Source: Bog-105 sp965277435 (GTDB taxonomy: Bacteria; Acidobacteriota; Terriglobia; Bryobacterales; Bryobacteraceae). From it: DNA of 64,000 nt. The notes below the pieces were generated by a model. It was not told the DNA's origin, made no database searches, and was given only the letters and a program-made list of their open reading frames with translations. Below are positions 25,513-34,512 of the stretch, piece by piece. The translations under genes and the position numbers were made by a program. The first letter of the stretch is position 1. Each line of letters begins with the position of its first letter. Location of the stretch: NCBI GenBank assembly GCA_965277435.1, contig OZ255821.1:2976001-3040000 (forward strand), written 5' to 3'.

Positions 25513-26523
25513 TCAATATCCGATTGAGTTTACGACAGCACGAATGCGATCGGCGCTTGCTCGGAGACCCGCTTCTTCGGCCGCCGTCAAAGGCACTGGG
25601 ATCACAGCTGCCACGCCGCATCGGTCGACGATAGCCGGCACAGAAAGGCACACGCCCGAAATACCGTGATAATCCTCGACTCGCGAGCTAACCGGCAGAA
25701 CCCGACCTTCGTCGTGGAACACAGCTTCGAGAATACTGACCGCCGCTAGACCGATCGCGTAATTCGTCGCTCCTTTGCCCGCCAGAACCTGATACCCCGC
25801 GTTCTTGACGGTGTCAAAGATCTCTTGCTTCTCCTCTTCCAGAAGAGGCCTGCCATACCCTTTCACATGCCATTCATCCAGCTGAACGTTTCCGATGTTT
25901 GCGCTCGACCAGAGTGGTATTTCCGAGTCGCCGTGCTCGCCCACGATGTAGGCATGCACGCTTTGCACAGAAACACCGAAGTGCTTGGCCAGGAGAAAGC
26001 GAAACCGTGAGCTATCTAGGACCGTCCCCGACCCAAAGACACACGCGCGTTCATGGCCGGTAATGGTGATCGCAATCTCGGTCATCACATCGACCGGATT
26101 TGTCACCATCAGAATAAGAGCGTTCGGGGCGACGCCCTGAATTTTCGGAAGGAGTTGACGGCACATGGCAGCGTTGGCCGCTGCGATCTCCAGCCGCGTC
26201 TGGCCCCGGACGATGCTCACTCCAGCTGCAAACACAATCACGTCGGACCCGGCCAGTACCGCGATATCGTCCGAGCCCTCAACCGAAGCCATAGGAACAA
26301 ACATCAACCCATGGTTCAAATCGAGCACTTCCGCCGCCACCCTCGCGCGCGTCGGGTCGTAAAGACTGATCTGCTTTGCCACCCCGCGAATCAAAGCGGC
26401 GTACGCAACCGTTGTTCCCACCCGACCCGCACCGACAATACCAATTTTGTTTCGGCGTTGCGCAGGCGCGTGATGATGAGATGACTTAGGAGCGTCAAAG
26501 TCGGGCACGCTAGATTTTGACAT
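25513..26523 (-). CDS. L-lactate dehydrogenase-family NAD-dependent 2-hydroxyacid dehydrogenase
   Basis: 336 residues. NAD-binding motif GIVGAGRVG (28-36), the active-site His197 in VGEHGDSE, Arg173 in LDSSRFRF and Arg110 in QTRLE are all in place. The substrate-specificity loop, which reads A-G-x-x-Q-x-P-G in lactate dehydrogenases and has Arg at that position in malate dehydrogenases, here has Ile104 (AGVSIVRGQTRLE), so the substrate may be a more hydrophobic 2-oxo acid. I use the ATG at 26523; longer starts overlap the divergent hicB gene. The N-terminal 24 residues are a His-rich extension not typical of the family. Confidence 0.88.
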   Translation of the reverse strand: MSKSSVPDFDAPKSSHHHAPAQRRNKIGIVGAGRVGTTVAYAALIRGVAKQISLYDPTRARVAAEVLDLNHGLMFVPMASVEGSDDIAVLAGSDVIVFAAGVSIVRGQTRLEIAAANAAMCRQLLPKIQGVAPNALILMVTNPVDVMTEIAITITGHERACVFGSGTVLDSSRFRFLLAKHFGVSVQSVHAYIVGEHGDSEIPLWSSANIGNVQLDEWHVKGYGRPLLEEEKQEIFDTVKNAGYQVLAGKGATNYAIGLAAVSILEAVFHDEGRVLPVSSRVEDYHGISGVCLSVPAIVDRCGVAAVIPVPLTAAEEAGLRASADRIRAVVNSIGY

Positions 26524-26585
26524 AAGCGGCAGGAAGTGGCCGCCTTTGCGCTTCCACGCTGCAGCCAACCGCCGCAGGTGCCCGA

Positions 26586-26595
26586 ATGCTAGCAT
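26586..26595. promoter_or_regulatory. Palindrome before hicB
   Basis: ATGCTAGCAT is a perfect 10-bp palindrome ending 8 bases before the preferred hicB start. HicB antitoxins repress their own promoters by binding nearby dyads, so it is a candidate operator. Alternatively its first three bases serve as an earlier start codon for hicB. Confidence 0.35.
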
Positions 26596-26603
26596 CGACT
26601 CGT

Positions 26604-26834
26604 ATGGAGCTGGCGATCCAAATTCACGTTGAACAGTTACCGGAGGGATTGTACCTGGCAACCTCCGATGAGTTGCCGGGTCTGGTCGCGCAAGGTCGAA
26701 CGGTCGCGGAAACTCTGGAAATTGCCCGCGATGTCGCACGAAAACTGATCGAAGCTGCCCGCGAACGCGAGCAAGCGCCCGTTTTACCCGAATCGCATTC
26801 GCGGCGCGAATATACAATTGTGGTCGCGGCTTAA
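26604..26834 (+). CDS. hicB: HicB-family antitoxin
   Basis: A 76-residue antitoxin with the partial RNase-H fold of the family: a beta-strand opening (MELAIQIHVEQLPEGLY), the hallmark DELPGLVAQGRTVAETLE, then a helix of charged residues. It lacks a C-terminal helix-turn-helix or ribbon-helix-helix, as do short HicB variants. I use the ATG at 26604; an ATG at 26586 would add six residues. The toxin gene follows with no gap. It neutralises HicA and probably co-represses the operon. Order antitoxin-toxin is the reverse of the classic hicAB arrangement but well known. A damaged second copy lies at 27141. Confidence 0.8.
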   Translation: MELAIQIHVEQLPEGLYLATSDELPGLVAQGRTVAETLEIARDVARKLIEAAREREQAPVLPESHSRREYTIVVAA

Positions 26835-27059
26835 TTGGGCCGCCTTGCGGGGTTTCGTTATCGTGACGTCATTCGGAAACTGAAATCCCTCGGGTTCGAG
26901 TTTGACCGCCAGGCTGCCGGGAGCCATGAGATCTGGTACAACCCCATCTCTCACCGTTACACCACGATCCCGAACCATCCCGGTGACATGCCCGAGGGAA
27001 CGCTTCGCGCCATCCTGAAACAAACAGGAGTGGAAGCGAATGAATTCCTGAACGCGTGA
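26835..27059 (+). CDS. hicA: HicA-family mRNA interferase toxin
   Basis: A 74-residue double-stranded-RNA-binding-fold toxin: FRYRDVIRKLKSLGFEFDRQ, then the active-site His in AAGSHEIWYNP, and the conserved TTIPNHPGDMPEGTLRAILKQ. The start is a TTG placed directly after the hicB stop codon, so translation is coupled and toxin output kept below antitoxin. The family cleaves mRNA during stress. Complete and apparently intact. Confidence 0.85.
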   Translation: MGRLAGFRYRDVIRKLKSLGFEFDRQAAGSHEIWYNPISHRYTTIPNHPGDMPEGTLRAILKQTGVEANEFLNA

Positions 27060-27140
27060 GCAAAGCGCGCCCTGAGGAGCATACCCCCTCAACCGTGCAA
27101 CTTCGCCAGAATTGTGCAGCTTTCTGTTCGGCTAACCCGA

Positions 27141-27249
27141 ATGAGTTGCCGGGTTGGTCGCGCAAGATCGAACGGTCGCGAAAACTTTCCAAATTGCTCG
27201 CGATGTCCCACGAAAACTGATCGAAGCTGCCCGCCAACGCGAGCACGCG
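27141..27249 (+). pseudogene. Decayed second copy of hicB (fragment)
   Basis: About 110 bases repeat hicB positions 26668-26777 with roughly nine substitutions and one deleted base (about 91% identity by eye). The deletion (GGGTCTGG in hicB, GGGTTGG here) shifts the frame. No hicA-like gene follows and no start codon with a ribosome binding site precedes it, so it is a non-functional duplicate. Weak similarity continues a little upstream, to about 27130. Confidence 0.8.
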
Positions 27250-27253
27250 GAAT

Positions 27254-27457
27254 TTACGAAGGGCCAGCCAGCTTCTCGTTAAGAATATCGTCGACAGAGA
27301 GACCATCCAACCATCCACTCCGGTCCCTGGTGTAATCGCCTTAGCCGGACCGGTACAGTCTCATAAATCTAACCCAACCTTTTACGCCAAGTTCGCGCTG
27401 CAAAATGGAAAGAGCGTACTGCTTGAACTCCTGATCGGTCATTTCCGCAATCAGCAT
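27254..27457 (-). pseudogene. Small gene with an in-frame stop codon (67 codons)
   Basis: From the ATG at 27457, preceded by GAAGGA, the frame reads MLIAEMTDQEFKQYALSILQ and continues to VRFMRLYRSG, then a TAA at 27343-27341, then without a frame change GDYTRDRSGWLDGLSVDDIL, and a TAA at 27254. The two halves read as one protein: RSG-stop-GDYTRDR matches a small family of bacterial proteins, often near toxin genes, with an uninterrupted [RQ]F..GSGDYT[RK]-like core. The resemblance is from memory. Either the gene is dead, or only a 38-residue peptide is made, or the TAA is a sequencing error. Confidence 0.6.
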
Positions 27458-27514
27458 GGGAGCGATTCCTTCACAAGAATACAAAGTTCGCGACACTGAT
27501 GCGACAACCACCCC

Positions 27515-28468
27515 TCAACCCTGCAACTCCTCCCGAATCTCCTCCGCCGCCTTCCGCGCTTCCACCACCGCCCCAGTAGGAAAACTAATCGCCCCCACCT
27601 TCGGGTGCCCGCCGCCCCCGTACCGCTCGCAAATCGTAGCCAAGTTGTGCCGCAGCGGCTCCCGCACCCAGGGATTCGATCCCACCGATACCTTCGTTCG
27701 AAAACTCGACGTCGAGACCGATACCGTGTACGCCGAATCCGGAAACAAATAATACGGAATGAATTTGTTGTACCCTTCGATCCCATATTCCACCAGGTCG
27801 AAATAAATCACCCCGCGACTGCAGGATCCAGTCTTTCGAATCACGTCGATATTCCCTAGATGCCTCTCCAGCAATACCTGGTATTCGTTCTGAACTTCCG
27901 GGTCCGCCAGTATCTCCGCCAGACTCTTTCGCTGCATCAGCCGGATCACCCGCTTCACCAGGTTCGGACCCTTGCTGCCCTCCACCACCAGCGTCAGCTT
28001 CATCGCCGGCGCATTCATTTCTACAGCCGACTGCGCGCTCTCATACAGCGCCCCGTCGACAATGTCCGCCCACTGCACCAGTTCTTCTAAATCCGGCGCT
28101 TCAAACCCGTAATCCCGCTCCACCACCGTCGCAATAAATTTTGTGCACGACCGGTAACTCGGATCGAGCAGCTTCCGTCCTGACGTGTCACGCTTGAAAT
28201 GTTCGGCATCCGCCACGCTCAGAAACGCGCTCTGATGATGGTCGAACCACCACGTCACATTGGGATTTGTAGCGTATTTGAAATCGACGATGACGTTGTA
28301 GTCCCCGTCGAAAAGACTGTCTTCAAACAGCTGGTCGGCGCGGTGCGCAAGCCCGGTATACTCGAACTCGGCACCCCTGTAAAACTTGCTCTCGAGAAAA
28401 CGGGTAATGTACGCTGCCGATGCTGCCCCGTCGAAGCAGTGATCATGGTAGAGGACTCGCACCTTCAT
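27515..28468 (-). CDS. DHH-family phosphoesterase
   Basis: A 317-residue member of the DHH/DHHA1 superfamily (RecJ, NrnA, GdpP relatives), which hydrolyses phosphodiester bonds of nanoRNA, pAp or cyclic dinucleotides with Mn2+. Metal-binding motifs: HDHCFDG (residues 8-14), VDFKYA (Asp62), FDHHQ (Asp76-His77-His78), and ADIVDG near 135; the C-terminal substrate motif is GGGGHPKVGA near 285. There is no membrane domain, PAS or GGDEF region, so it is a stand-alone enzyme. I use the ATG at 28468 as the natural protein start; a longer frame begins at 28528. It is divergent from aceE. Confidence 0.85.
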   Translation of the reverse strand: MKVRVLYHDHCFDGAASAAYITRFLESKFYRGAEFEYTGLAHRADQLFEDSLFDGDYNVIVDFKYATNPNVTWWFDHHQSAFLSVADAEHFKRDTSGRKLLDPSYRSCTKFIATVVERDYGFEAPDLEELVQWADIVDGALYESAQSAVEMNAPAMKLTLVVEGSKGPNLVKRVIRLMQRKSLAEILADPEVQNEYQVLLERHLGNIDVIRKTGSCSRGVIYFDLVEYGIEGYNKFIPYYLFPDSAYTVSVSTSSFRTKVSVGSNPWVREPLRHNLATICERYGGGGHPKVGAISFPTGAVVEARKAAEEIREELQG

Positions 28469-28614
28469 CAGGAATGGTATTGATCTCCGAAAACCTTTTA
28501 GATTGCCTGACCATCGCGCGAAAAGCAAGCGATAAGTGATAATTAGGGAAAGTAAGCTGATTCAACCTCCCAATCGGAAGAAAACGACAAGTTCGACCTC
28601 ACTCAAATCTAACG

Positions 28615-31293
28615 ATGCTTAAAACCAAAGAAGAACGCCAGACTGACCTGAACCCACAGGAAACTTCGGAATGGCTGGAAGCGCTGGATCAAATCGTGGA
28701 CGAAGCGGGGCCCGACCGGGCCGCCTATCTCCTGACCCAGCTTCTGGATCGGGCGGCCGCCTCGGGCGTTCCCGCCGCCGGGCGCATCAACACGCCCTAC
28801 CTGAATACGATCCCTGTGCAGGAGGAGGTCCCCTATCCAGGCGATCGCAAACTCGAACGCAGCATTAAGAGCCTCATTCGCTGGAATGCCGCCGCCATGG
28901 TCGTGCGCGCCAATAAATACGATCCCAATATCGGCGGCCACATCTCCACCTACGCCTCGCTCGCCACCATCAGCGAAGTCGGCTTCAATCATTTCTTCCG
29001 CGGCAGCATCGATGGCCTGGCCGGCGACATGGTTTACTTCCAGGGCCACGCCTCCCCGGGCGTTTATGCGCGCGCCTTTCTCGAAGGCCGTCTTACCGAA
29101 CAGCATCTTTTCAATTTCCGTCACGAACTGCGCGACCATCCCGGCCTCTCTTCCTACCCGCATCCCTGGTTGATGCCCAACTTCTGGCAGTTCCCGACTG
29201 TCTCGATGGGCCTCGGCCCCATCAATGCCATCCACCATGCGCGCTTCCTCCGCTATCTGGAAAACCGCAACCTCATTCCTAAGTCCGATCGCAAGGTGTA
29301 CGCCTTCTGTGGCGATGGCGAAATGGATGAGCCCGAATCGACCGGCGCACTCCACATCGCGGCCCGCGAAAAGCTCGACAATCTCATCTTCATCGTCAAC
29401 TGCAATCTACAGCGTCTCGATGGCCCAGTCCGCGGCAACAGCAGCATCGTCCAGGAACTCGAAGGCGTCTTTCGCGGCGCGGGCTGGAACGTCATCAAAG
29501 TCCTTTGGGGCGGCCAATGGGACGATCTGCTCGCTCGTGACGAAAGCGGTTCGCTTCGAAAGCGCATGGAAGAATGCGTCGACGGGGAATACCAGAATTT
29601 CAAAGCGCGCGGCGGCGCTTACGCTCGTAAAGAATTCTTCGGCAAATATCCCGAACTCCTCAAACTGGTAGAACACATGTCGGACGAGGAGATCGCCAAG
29701 CTTCCTCGCGGCGGCCACGATCCCGTCAAGATGTACAACGCCTACAAACGCGCCAACGAGAGTCAAGGGCAGCCCACCGTCATCCTCGCCAAGACGGTCA
29801 AAGGTTATGGTCTCGGCGAAGCCGGCGAAGGCAAGAACATTACCCACCAGCAGAAAAAGCTTAACGAAGACGAGTTGTTCTATCTCTCCGGCCGCTTCGG
29901 ACTGAACCTGCCGAAGGAGACCATTCAATCGATCTCACTCGTCAAGCCGGCAGAAGATTCTGCGGAATTGCGCTACATGAAAGGCCGCCGTGAATCGCTC
30001 GGCGGTTATCTGCCCGCTCGTAATCCTAAAAAGATCGAATTGAAGGCCCCGCCGCTGGAAGCCTTTCACGAATCCTTACAAGGCTCTCGCGGACGCGAAG
30101 CCTCCACCACCAGCGCCTTTGTCTCCGTCTTGAAATCGCTTCTCAAAGTGCCCGAGATCGGTAAATTTGTCGTGCCGATTATCCCCGATGAAGCCCGCAC
30201 CTTCGGCATGGAATCCATGTTCCGTGAGCGCGGCATCTATGCGAGCGGCGGCCAGCTCTACAAGCCCGTCGATAGCGACGTGCTGATGTATTACAAAGAA
30301 TCGCAGGATGGCCAGATCCTGGAAGAGGGCATCACCGAAGCCGGCGCGATGGCTTCCTTCACCGCTGCCGGAACCGCCTACGCCAACGTCCACGTCCCCT
30401 CCATTCCGTTCTTCATTTACTACTCGATGTTCGGCTTTCAGCGCGTCGGCGATCTCATCTGGGCCTTCGGCGATTCGCGCGGTAAAGGCTTTCTCGTCGG
30501 CGGCACGGCCGGCCGCACTACTCTGCTCGGCGAAGGACTGCAGCATGACGACGGCCACAGCCAGGTGCTTTCAAGCGTCGTCCCCAACTGTCGCAGCTAC
30601 GATCCGGCATTCGCCTACGAAATCGCTACTATCGTGCAGGACGGCATCCGCACCATGTACGAAAACAATGAGGATCACTTCTATTACCTCACTGTGTGCA
30701 ACGAAAACTACGTGCAGCCGCCTATGCCGGATGTGCCAAATCTCGCCGAAGGCATTCTGCGTGGCATCTATCTCTATCAGCCCTCCGAAATCGGTTCGGC
30801 CCAGGTCTCGCTATTCGGCAGCGGCCCCATTCTCAACGAAGCCCTCAAAGCGCAAAAACTGCTCGCCGAAAAATACAGCATCGGCGCCCATGTTTGGAGC
30901 GTCACCAGTTACACTGAACTTCGCCGCGATGCCTTGAACATTGATCGCTGGAATCGTCTCCACCCCGCCGAAACGCCGCGGAAACCCTATATCCAGGAAG
31001 CCCTCGGCAACATCGATATGCCGATCATCGCCGCCACCGATTTCATGAAAATCGTAGCCGATCAGATCTCGCCCTGGCTGCCCGGCCGCCTCACCGCCCT
31101 CGGCACGGACGGCTTCGGCCGTAGTGAAAATCGCGAACATCTCCGTCGGCACTTCGAAGTCGATGCTGCCAGCATCGCCGCCGCAGCTCTCTCCCGCCTC
31201 GCCCAATGGGGCCGCTTCGACGCTCAAAAAGCCCAGCAAGCCATCGTCGACCTTGGCCTCAACCCGGAAGGCATCGACCCGCAAATAGCCTGA
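28615..31293 (+). CDS. aceE: Pyruvate dehydrogenase E1 component, homodimeric type
   Basis: Thiamine-diphosphate enzyme that decarboxylates pyruvate and acetylates the lipoyl groups of E2, feeding acetyl-CoA to the TCA cycle. 892 residues, the usual size for AceE. Characteristic stretches: GHASPGVYARAFLEGRLTE, the ThDP motif opening FCGDGEMDEPES with NLQRLDGPVRGN, and the transketolase-like central domain (EEGITEAGAMASFTAAGTAY). No E2 or E3 gene lies beside it, so the complex is encoded elsewhere. The gene is preceded by about 145 bp without a recognisable promoter or strong ribosome binding site, and ends 10 nt from the convergent propeller gene. Confidence 0.95.
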   Translation: MLKTKEERQTDLNPQETSEWLEALDQIVDEAGPDRAAYLLTQLLDRAAASGVPAAGRINTPYLNTIPVQEEVPYPGDRKLERSIKSLIRWNAAAMVVRANKYDPNIGGHISTYASLATISEVGFNHFFRGSIDGLAGDMVYFQGHASPGVYARAFLEGRLTEQHLFNFRHELRDHPGLSSYPHPWLMPNFWQFPTVSMGLGPINAIHHARFLRYLENRNLIPKSDRKVYAFCGDGEMDEPESTGALHIAAREKLDNLIFIVNCNLQRLDGPVRGNSSIVQELEGVFRGAGWNVIKVLWGGQWDDLLARDESGSLRKRMEECVDGEYQNFKARGGAYARKEFFGKYPELLKLVEHMSDEEIAKLPRGGHDPVKMYNAYKRANESQGQPTVILAKTVKGYGLGEAGEGKNITHQQKKLNEDELFYLSGRFGLNLPKETIQSISLVKPAEDSAELRYMKGRRESLGGYLPARNPKKIELKAPPLEAFHESLQGSRGREASTTSAFVSVLKSLLKVPEIGKFVVPIIPDEARTFGMESMFRERGIYASGGQLYKPVDSDVLMYYKESQDGQILEEGITEAGAMASFTAAGTAYANVHVPSIPFFIYYSMFGFQRVGDLIWAFGDSRGKGFLVGGTAGRTTLLGEGLQHDDGHSQVLSSVVPNCRSYDPAFAYEIATIVQDGIRTMYENNEDHFYYLTVCNENYVQPPMPDVPNLAEGILRGIYLYQPSEIGSAQVSLFGSGPILNEALKAQKLLAEKYSIGAHVWSVTSYTELRRDALNIDRWNRLHPAETPRKPYIQEALGNIDMPIIAATDFMKIVADQISPWLPGRLTALGTDGFGRSENREHLRRHFEVDAASIAAAALSRLAQWGRFDAQKAQQAIVDLGLNPEGIDPQIA

Positions 31294-31302
31294 TCGAAAC
31301 TC

Positions 31303-34300
31303 TTAAGAACTCTTCTTGATCGTTACCGCCGGCACATCCGCTTCCCGGACGGCTTTGTTAAACGCTGGTACTTTATCACTCGTCAGCTGTTTCCACTTGT
31401 TCAGTTCGGCGTTGATCTCCGTCGCCAGATCTTCGTAAACCTCTTGCTCGGAAGCAGTCGGCGGCGTCTCCGAATCCTCTACATTACTGAGCAGGGCCGC
31501 CAGCTTGTTATTCAGCTTTACCGGATAATTCAGAGGATCTTCGCTAGCCCGGCTTTTCGTCTGATACAACGATTCTTCAATCGCCGTCATCTCCGTAGTC
31601 AGGCTCTTCGCGCTTTCGAGAACCGATCTTGACTTGTCCGTCTGCGGTCCAGCCGCCAGCCGCGTTTTCAAATCCTCTATCTGCTTCAGCGAATCGCGAA
31701 TTTGAATTACCGCTCCGTGCGTCTGGCTCAGCTTGTCACGCATTTGCAAACCAAGCTCCAGTTGCGCCGCATACTGTTCTTCAGTCGTTTTAAGGCGAGG
31801 ATCTTTGCGTACTTCAAACTTCCGCGTCTGCGTCTTGCCATCAATAGACAGCCGCACCTGATACGTGCCCGGAACCACTGCTGGTCCGCGTACGCCACCA
31901 GCCCACAAGATGATACCTGGGAAAGTCGTCGCGTCCGGATACCGCAAATCCCATTCAAATCGATTCAGCCCCTGTACTGGAGCCAGCGGCTTCTTCCCGC
32001 CCTCGTGCTGCGGTTCGTCGCTATCCTCTCCTTCGTCTTCTCCTTTCGGCTCGCTGCTTTTCGCCTCTGCTTTGCTCGAAAACTTTTTAATCAGCTTTCC
32101 GCTATCGTCCAAAAACTCGAGCGTTACCTCACTCTCCGGCTTCGTCTTGAGCCAGTAGTAGATCACCGCACCGTCCGCCGGGTTCGCGCCCGCTGCGGCA
32201 TGACCATGCTGCGAGCTATGTCCAAAGGCAGCGCGATAAGTATGCTTCGGCTCGAATAAATGCACATCTTCATTCGTCAAACCCACCGTCAGCTGCGCCA
32301 GCATCTGCGTATCGTCCAAAATCCAAAATGCCCGGCCATGCGTCGCCGCCACCAGTTCATGCTCGCGCTTCTGAATCGCCAGATCGGCAATCGGAGTGAC
32401 CGGCAGATTCAACTGCAGCGACTGCCACTTCTCGCCCCCATTGAACGAAACATAGATGCCGGTTTCCGTTCCCGCATACAGGAGATTCTTCCTGTTCGGA
32501 TCTTCGCGAATGCAGCGCGTGAACGCGCCCGCCGGTATCCCGTCCGTGATCTGCCGCCATGTTTTGCCGTAATCGGTCGTCTTGTATAAATACGGCAAGT
32601 CATCGTCAAACTTGTACATGGTCCCCGCAATGTAGGCCACCGCCGGATCGAACGGCGACGCCTCCATCGAGTTAATCTGTATCCACTCAGGCTCGTTTTT
32701 CGGTGTCACATCGTCCCAGTGCTTGCCGCCATCGCGCGTCAGATGCACCATCCCGTCATCTGAACCCGCCCAGATCAGGCCCTTCTCGATCACCGATTCC
32801 TGCACCGTGAAAATCGTGTCGTAGTATTCAACGCTGGTATTGTCCTTGGTGATCGGGCCGCCCGACGAGACCTGTTTCGATTTGTCATTGCGCGTCAAAT
32901 CGCCGCTGACCGGCTGCCATGTCTGCCCCTGATCCGCCGAAGAAAAAAGCACATTGCCGCCCGCGTATAACAGATTCGCATCATGCTCGGAAAACAGCAG
33001 CGGGAAATTCCACTGGAAACGATATTTCAGCGCAGCCGGCGTCCAGCCCATCTCGTTGTCCGGCCAGATCGTGATATTCCGTTCTTGCCCGTCGCGATGG
33101 TCGTACCGCGTAATCAGGCCATCATAGGAGCCCGCGAAAACGACGTTCGTATCTTTCGGCCACGGGGCAATCCAGCCGCTTTCCCCGCCGCCCACTGGGT
33201 ACCAGTCTCGCTCGCCAATCGAATTACCCGCACTGCGCGTGGCAGTCTTGACCGTGGTGTTGTCCTGCTGCGCCCCATAAGCGTGATACGGGAAGTCATC
33301 ATCGAGACTGACCCTGTAAAATTGCGCCGTTGGCTGGTTATTCTCGGAACTCCAGTTCTTGCCGGCATTGCTCGAAAACGTTGCGCCGCCGTCGTTACCT
33401 TCGATCATTCGTTGCGCATCGCCGGGAGCGATCCACAAAACGTGGTTGTCCCCATGCGGCGTGGCAATCGGATTCCATGTCTTGCCGCCATCGTCCGACC
33501 GGAAAAATCCAACGTTAGTCGCATAGACCTTGTTCGGATCTTTTGGATCCGCGAACAGCCGTCCGTAATACCAGGCGCGCTGCCGCAGCTTCCTTTCGTC
33601 GTTTACCTTGGTCCACGTTTTCCCGGCATCGTCCGAACGAAAAACACCTCCATCTTCCGCTTCGAGCAGCGCCCACACTCGATCCGGGTTGGCCGGCGAT
33701 ACCGTCAATCCCACATTTCCGATCACACCCTTCGGCAAGCCCGGATTCTTCGTCAACTCCGTCCAGCTATCCCCGCCGTCCGTCGATTTGAAAAGGCCGC
33801 TGCCGGCGCCGCCGCTCTCCAGATCCCACGGTTTTCGATACACCTCCCAGAAACCCGCGTATAAAACGTTCGCGTTCGTCGGATCGAAAACCAGTTCGCT
33901 CGCCCCCGCTTTCGGGCCACGCGACAATATCTTCTCCCAAGTCTTGCCGCCATCCTTCGAGCGAAAAATCCCGCGCTCGTCATTGGGCCCCCAAACGTGC
34001 CCCAGCGCCGCCACATAAACCAGGTTCGGGTCCTTAGGATTCACCCGCACCCGTGAGATCTGGCGCGTGTTTTCGAGTCCGATATGCTTCCACGTCTTCC
34101 CCGCGTCCATCGATTTGTACATGCCGTCTCCGATAGAAACGTCGCCCCGGATATCGTATTCACCGGTCCCTGCGTAAACGATGTTTGGATCGGATTCCGA
34201 GACCGCGATATCCCCAATCGACGATGTGCCCAAAGGTTGCCCATCGGAGACTGCGTCCCACGTTGCGCCGCTGTCCACCGTCTTCCAGATCCCGCCCGCC

Positions 34301-34485
34301 GCTGCGCCAAAATAATAGACATTCGGCTGCGAGGCGACACCGGTGACGGCCACCACTCGTCCGCCGCGGAAAGGGCCGACCTGTCTCCACTTGAGAGTCT
34401 TCAGCGCACTCACATCTTGGGCCGCAGCCAGGCTCGCCGCAAACGCCAGGCAGGCTATCAATTTCTGCGCTCTTATTTCTTTCAT
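31303..34485 (-). CDS. Large exported VPS10/sortilin-like beta-propeller protein 1
   Basis: 1060 residues with a signal peptide (first 22 residues). The bulk (about 30-750) is a run of BNR/sialidase-type repeats, each with the S/T-x-D-x-G-x-T-W Asp-box motif, for example SVDSGATWDAVSD, SMDAGKTWKHIGL, SKDGGKTWEKILS. After it come an Ig-like region and a charged helical part (about 880-1040). This is the architecture annotated as glycosyl hydrolase or VPS10-domain protein in Acidobacteriota and Bacteroidota. No sialidase catalytic residues can be confirmed, so an enzymatic role is uncertain. Divergent from the Oar-like receptor gene (27 nt apart). Paralogous to the two genes at 37376 and 40390. 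Confidence 0.85.
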   Translation of the reverse strand: MKEIRAQKLIACLAFAASLAAAQDVSALKTLKWRQVGPFRGGRVVAVTGVASQPNVYYFGAAAGGIWKTVDSGATWDAVSDGQPLGTSSIGDIAVSESDPNIVYAGTGEYDIRGDVSIGDGMYKSMDAGKTWKHIGLENTRQISRVRVNPKDPNLVYVAALGHVWGPNDERGIFRSKDGGKTWEKILSRGPKAGASELVFDPTNANVLYAGFWEVYRKPWDLESGGAGSGLFKSTDGGDSWTELTKNPGLPKGVIGNVGLTVSPANPDRVWALLEAEDGGVFRSDDAGKTWTKVNDERKLRQRAWYYGRLFADPKDPNKVYATNVGFFRSDDGGKTWNPIATPHGDNHVLWIAPGDAQRMIEGNDGGATFSSNAGKNWSSENNQPTAQFYRVSLDDDFPYHAYGAQQDNTTVKTATRSAGNSIGERDWYPVGGGESGWIAPWPKDTNVVFAGSYDGLITRYDHRDGQERNITIWPDNEMGWTPAALKYRFQWNFPLLFSEHDANLLYAGGNVLFSSADQGQTWQPVSGDLTRNDKSKQVSSGGPITKDNTSVEYYDTIFTVQESVIEKGLIWAGSDDGMVHLTRDGGKHWDDVTPKNEPEWIQINSMEASPFDPAVAYIAGTMYKFDDDLPYLYKTTDYGKTWRQITDGIPAGAFTRCIREDPNRKNLLYAGTETGIYVSFNGGEKWQSLQLNLPVTPIADLAIQKREHELVAATHGRAFWILDDTQMLAQLTVGLTNEDVHLFEPKHTYRAAFGHSSQHGHAAAGANPADGAVIYYWLKTKPESEVTLEFLDDSGKLIKKFSSKAEAKSSEPKGEDEGEDSDEPQHEGGKKPLAPVQGLNRFEWDLRYPDATTFPGIILWAGGVRGPAVVPGTYQVRLSIDGKTQTRKFEVRKDPRLKTTEEQYAAQLELGLQMRDKLSQTHGAVIQIRDSLKQIEDLKTRLAAGPQTDKSRSVLESAKSLTTEMTAIEESLYQTKSRASEDPLNYPVKLNNKLAALLSNVEDSETPPTASEQEVYEDLATEINAELNKWKQLTSDKVPAFNKAVREADVPAVTIKKSS

Positions 34486-34512
34486 CGGGTTATCAGTCTA
34501 GACTAGCGAAAC

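Larger units (their letters stand above)
27085..27528. repeat. Short direct repeats bounding the decayed region after hicA
   Basis: CCCCTCAACCgTGCAACT at 27085-27102 and the same 18 bases with C at position 11 at 27511-27528 (17 of 18 identical). The second copy straddles the stop codon of the DHH phosphoesterase gene. They flank the broken hicB copy and the disrupted small gene. The match is short enough that chance cannot be excluded. Confidence 0.4.

Noticed and set aside
26523..26817. Longer start for the LDH-family gene
   Set aside because: It would overlap the divergent hicB gene and add about 98 residues unlike any LDH N-terminus.
27114..27335. A 73-codon plus-strand frame across the decayed hicB copy
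   Set aside because: It translates the hicB-like stretch out of frame and lacks a ribosome binding site; the sequence is better explained as a frameshifted duplicate.
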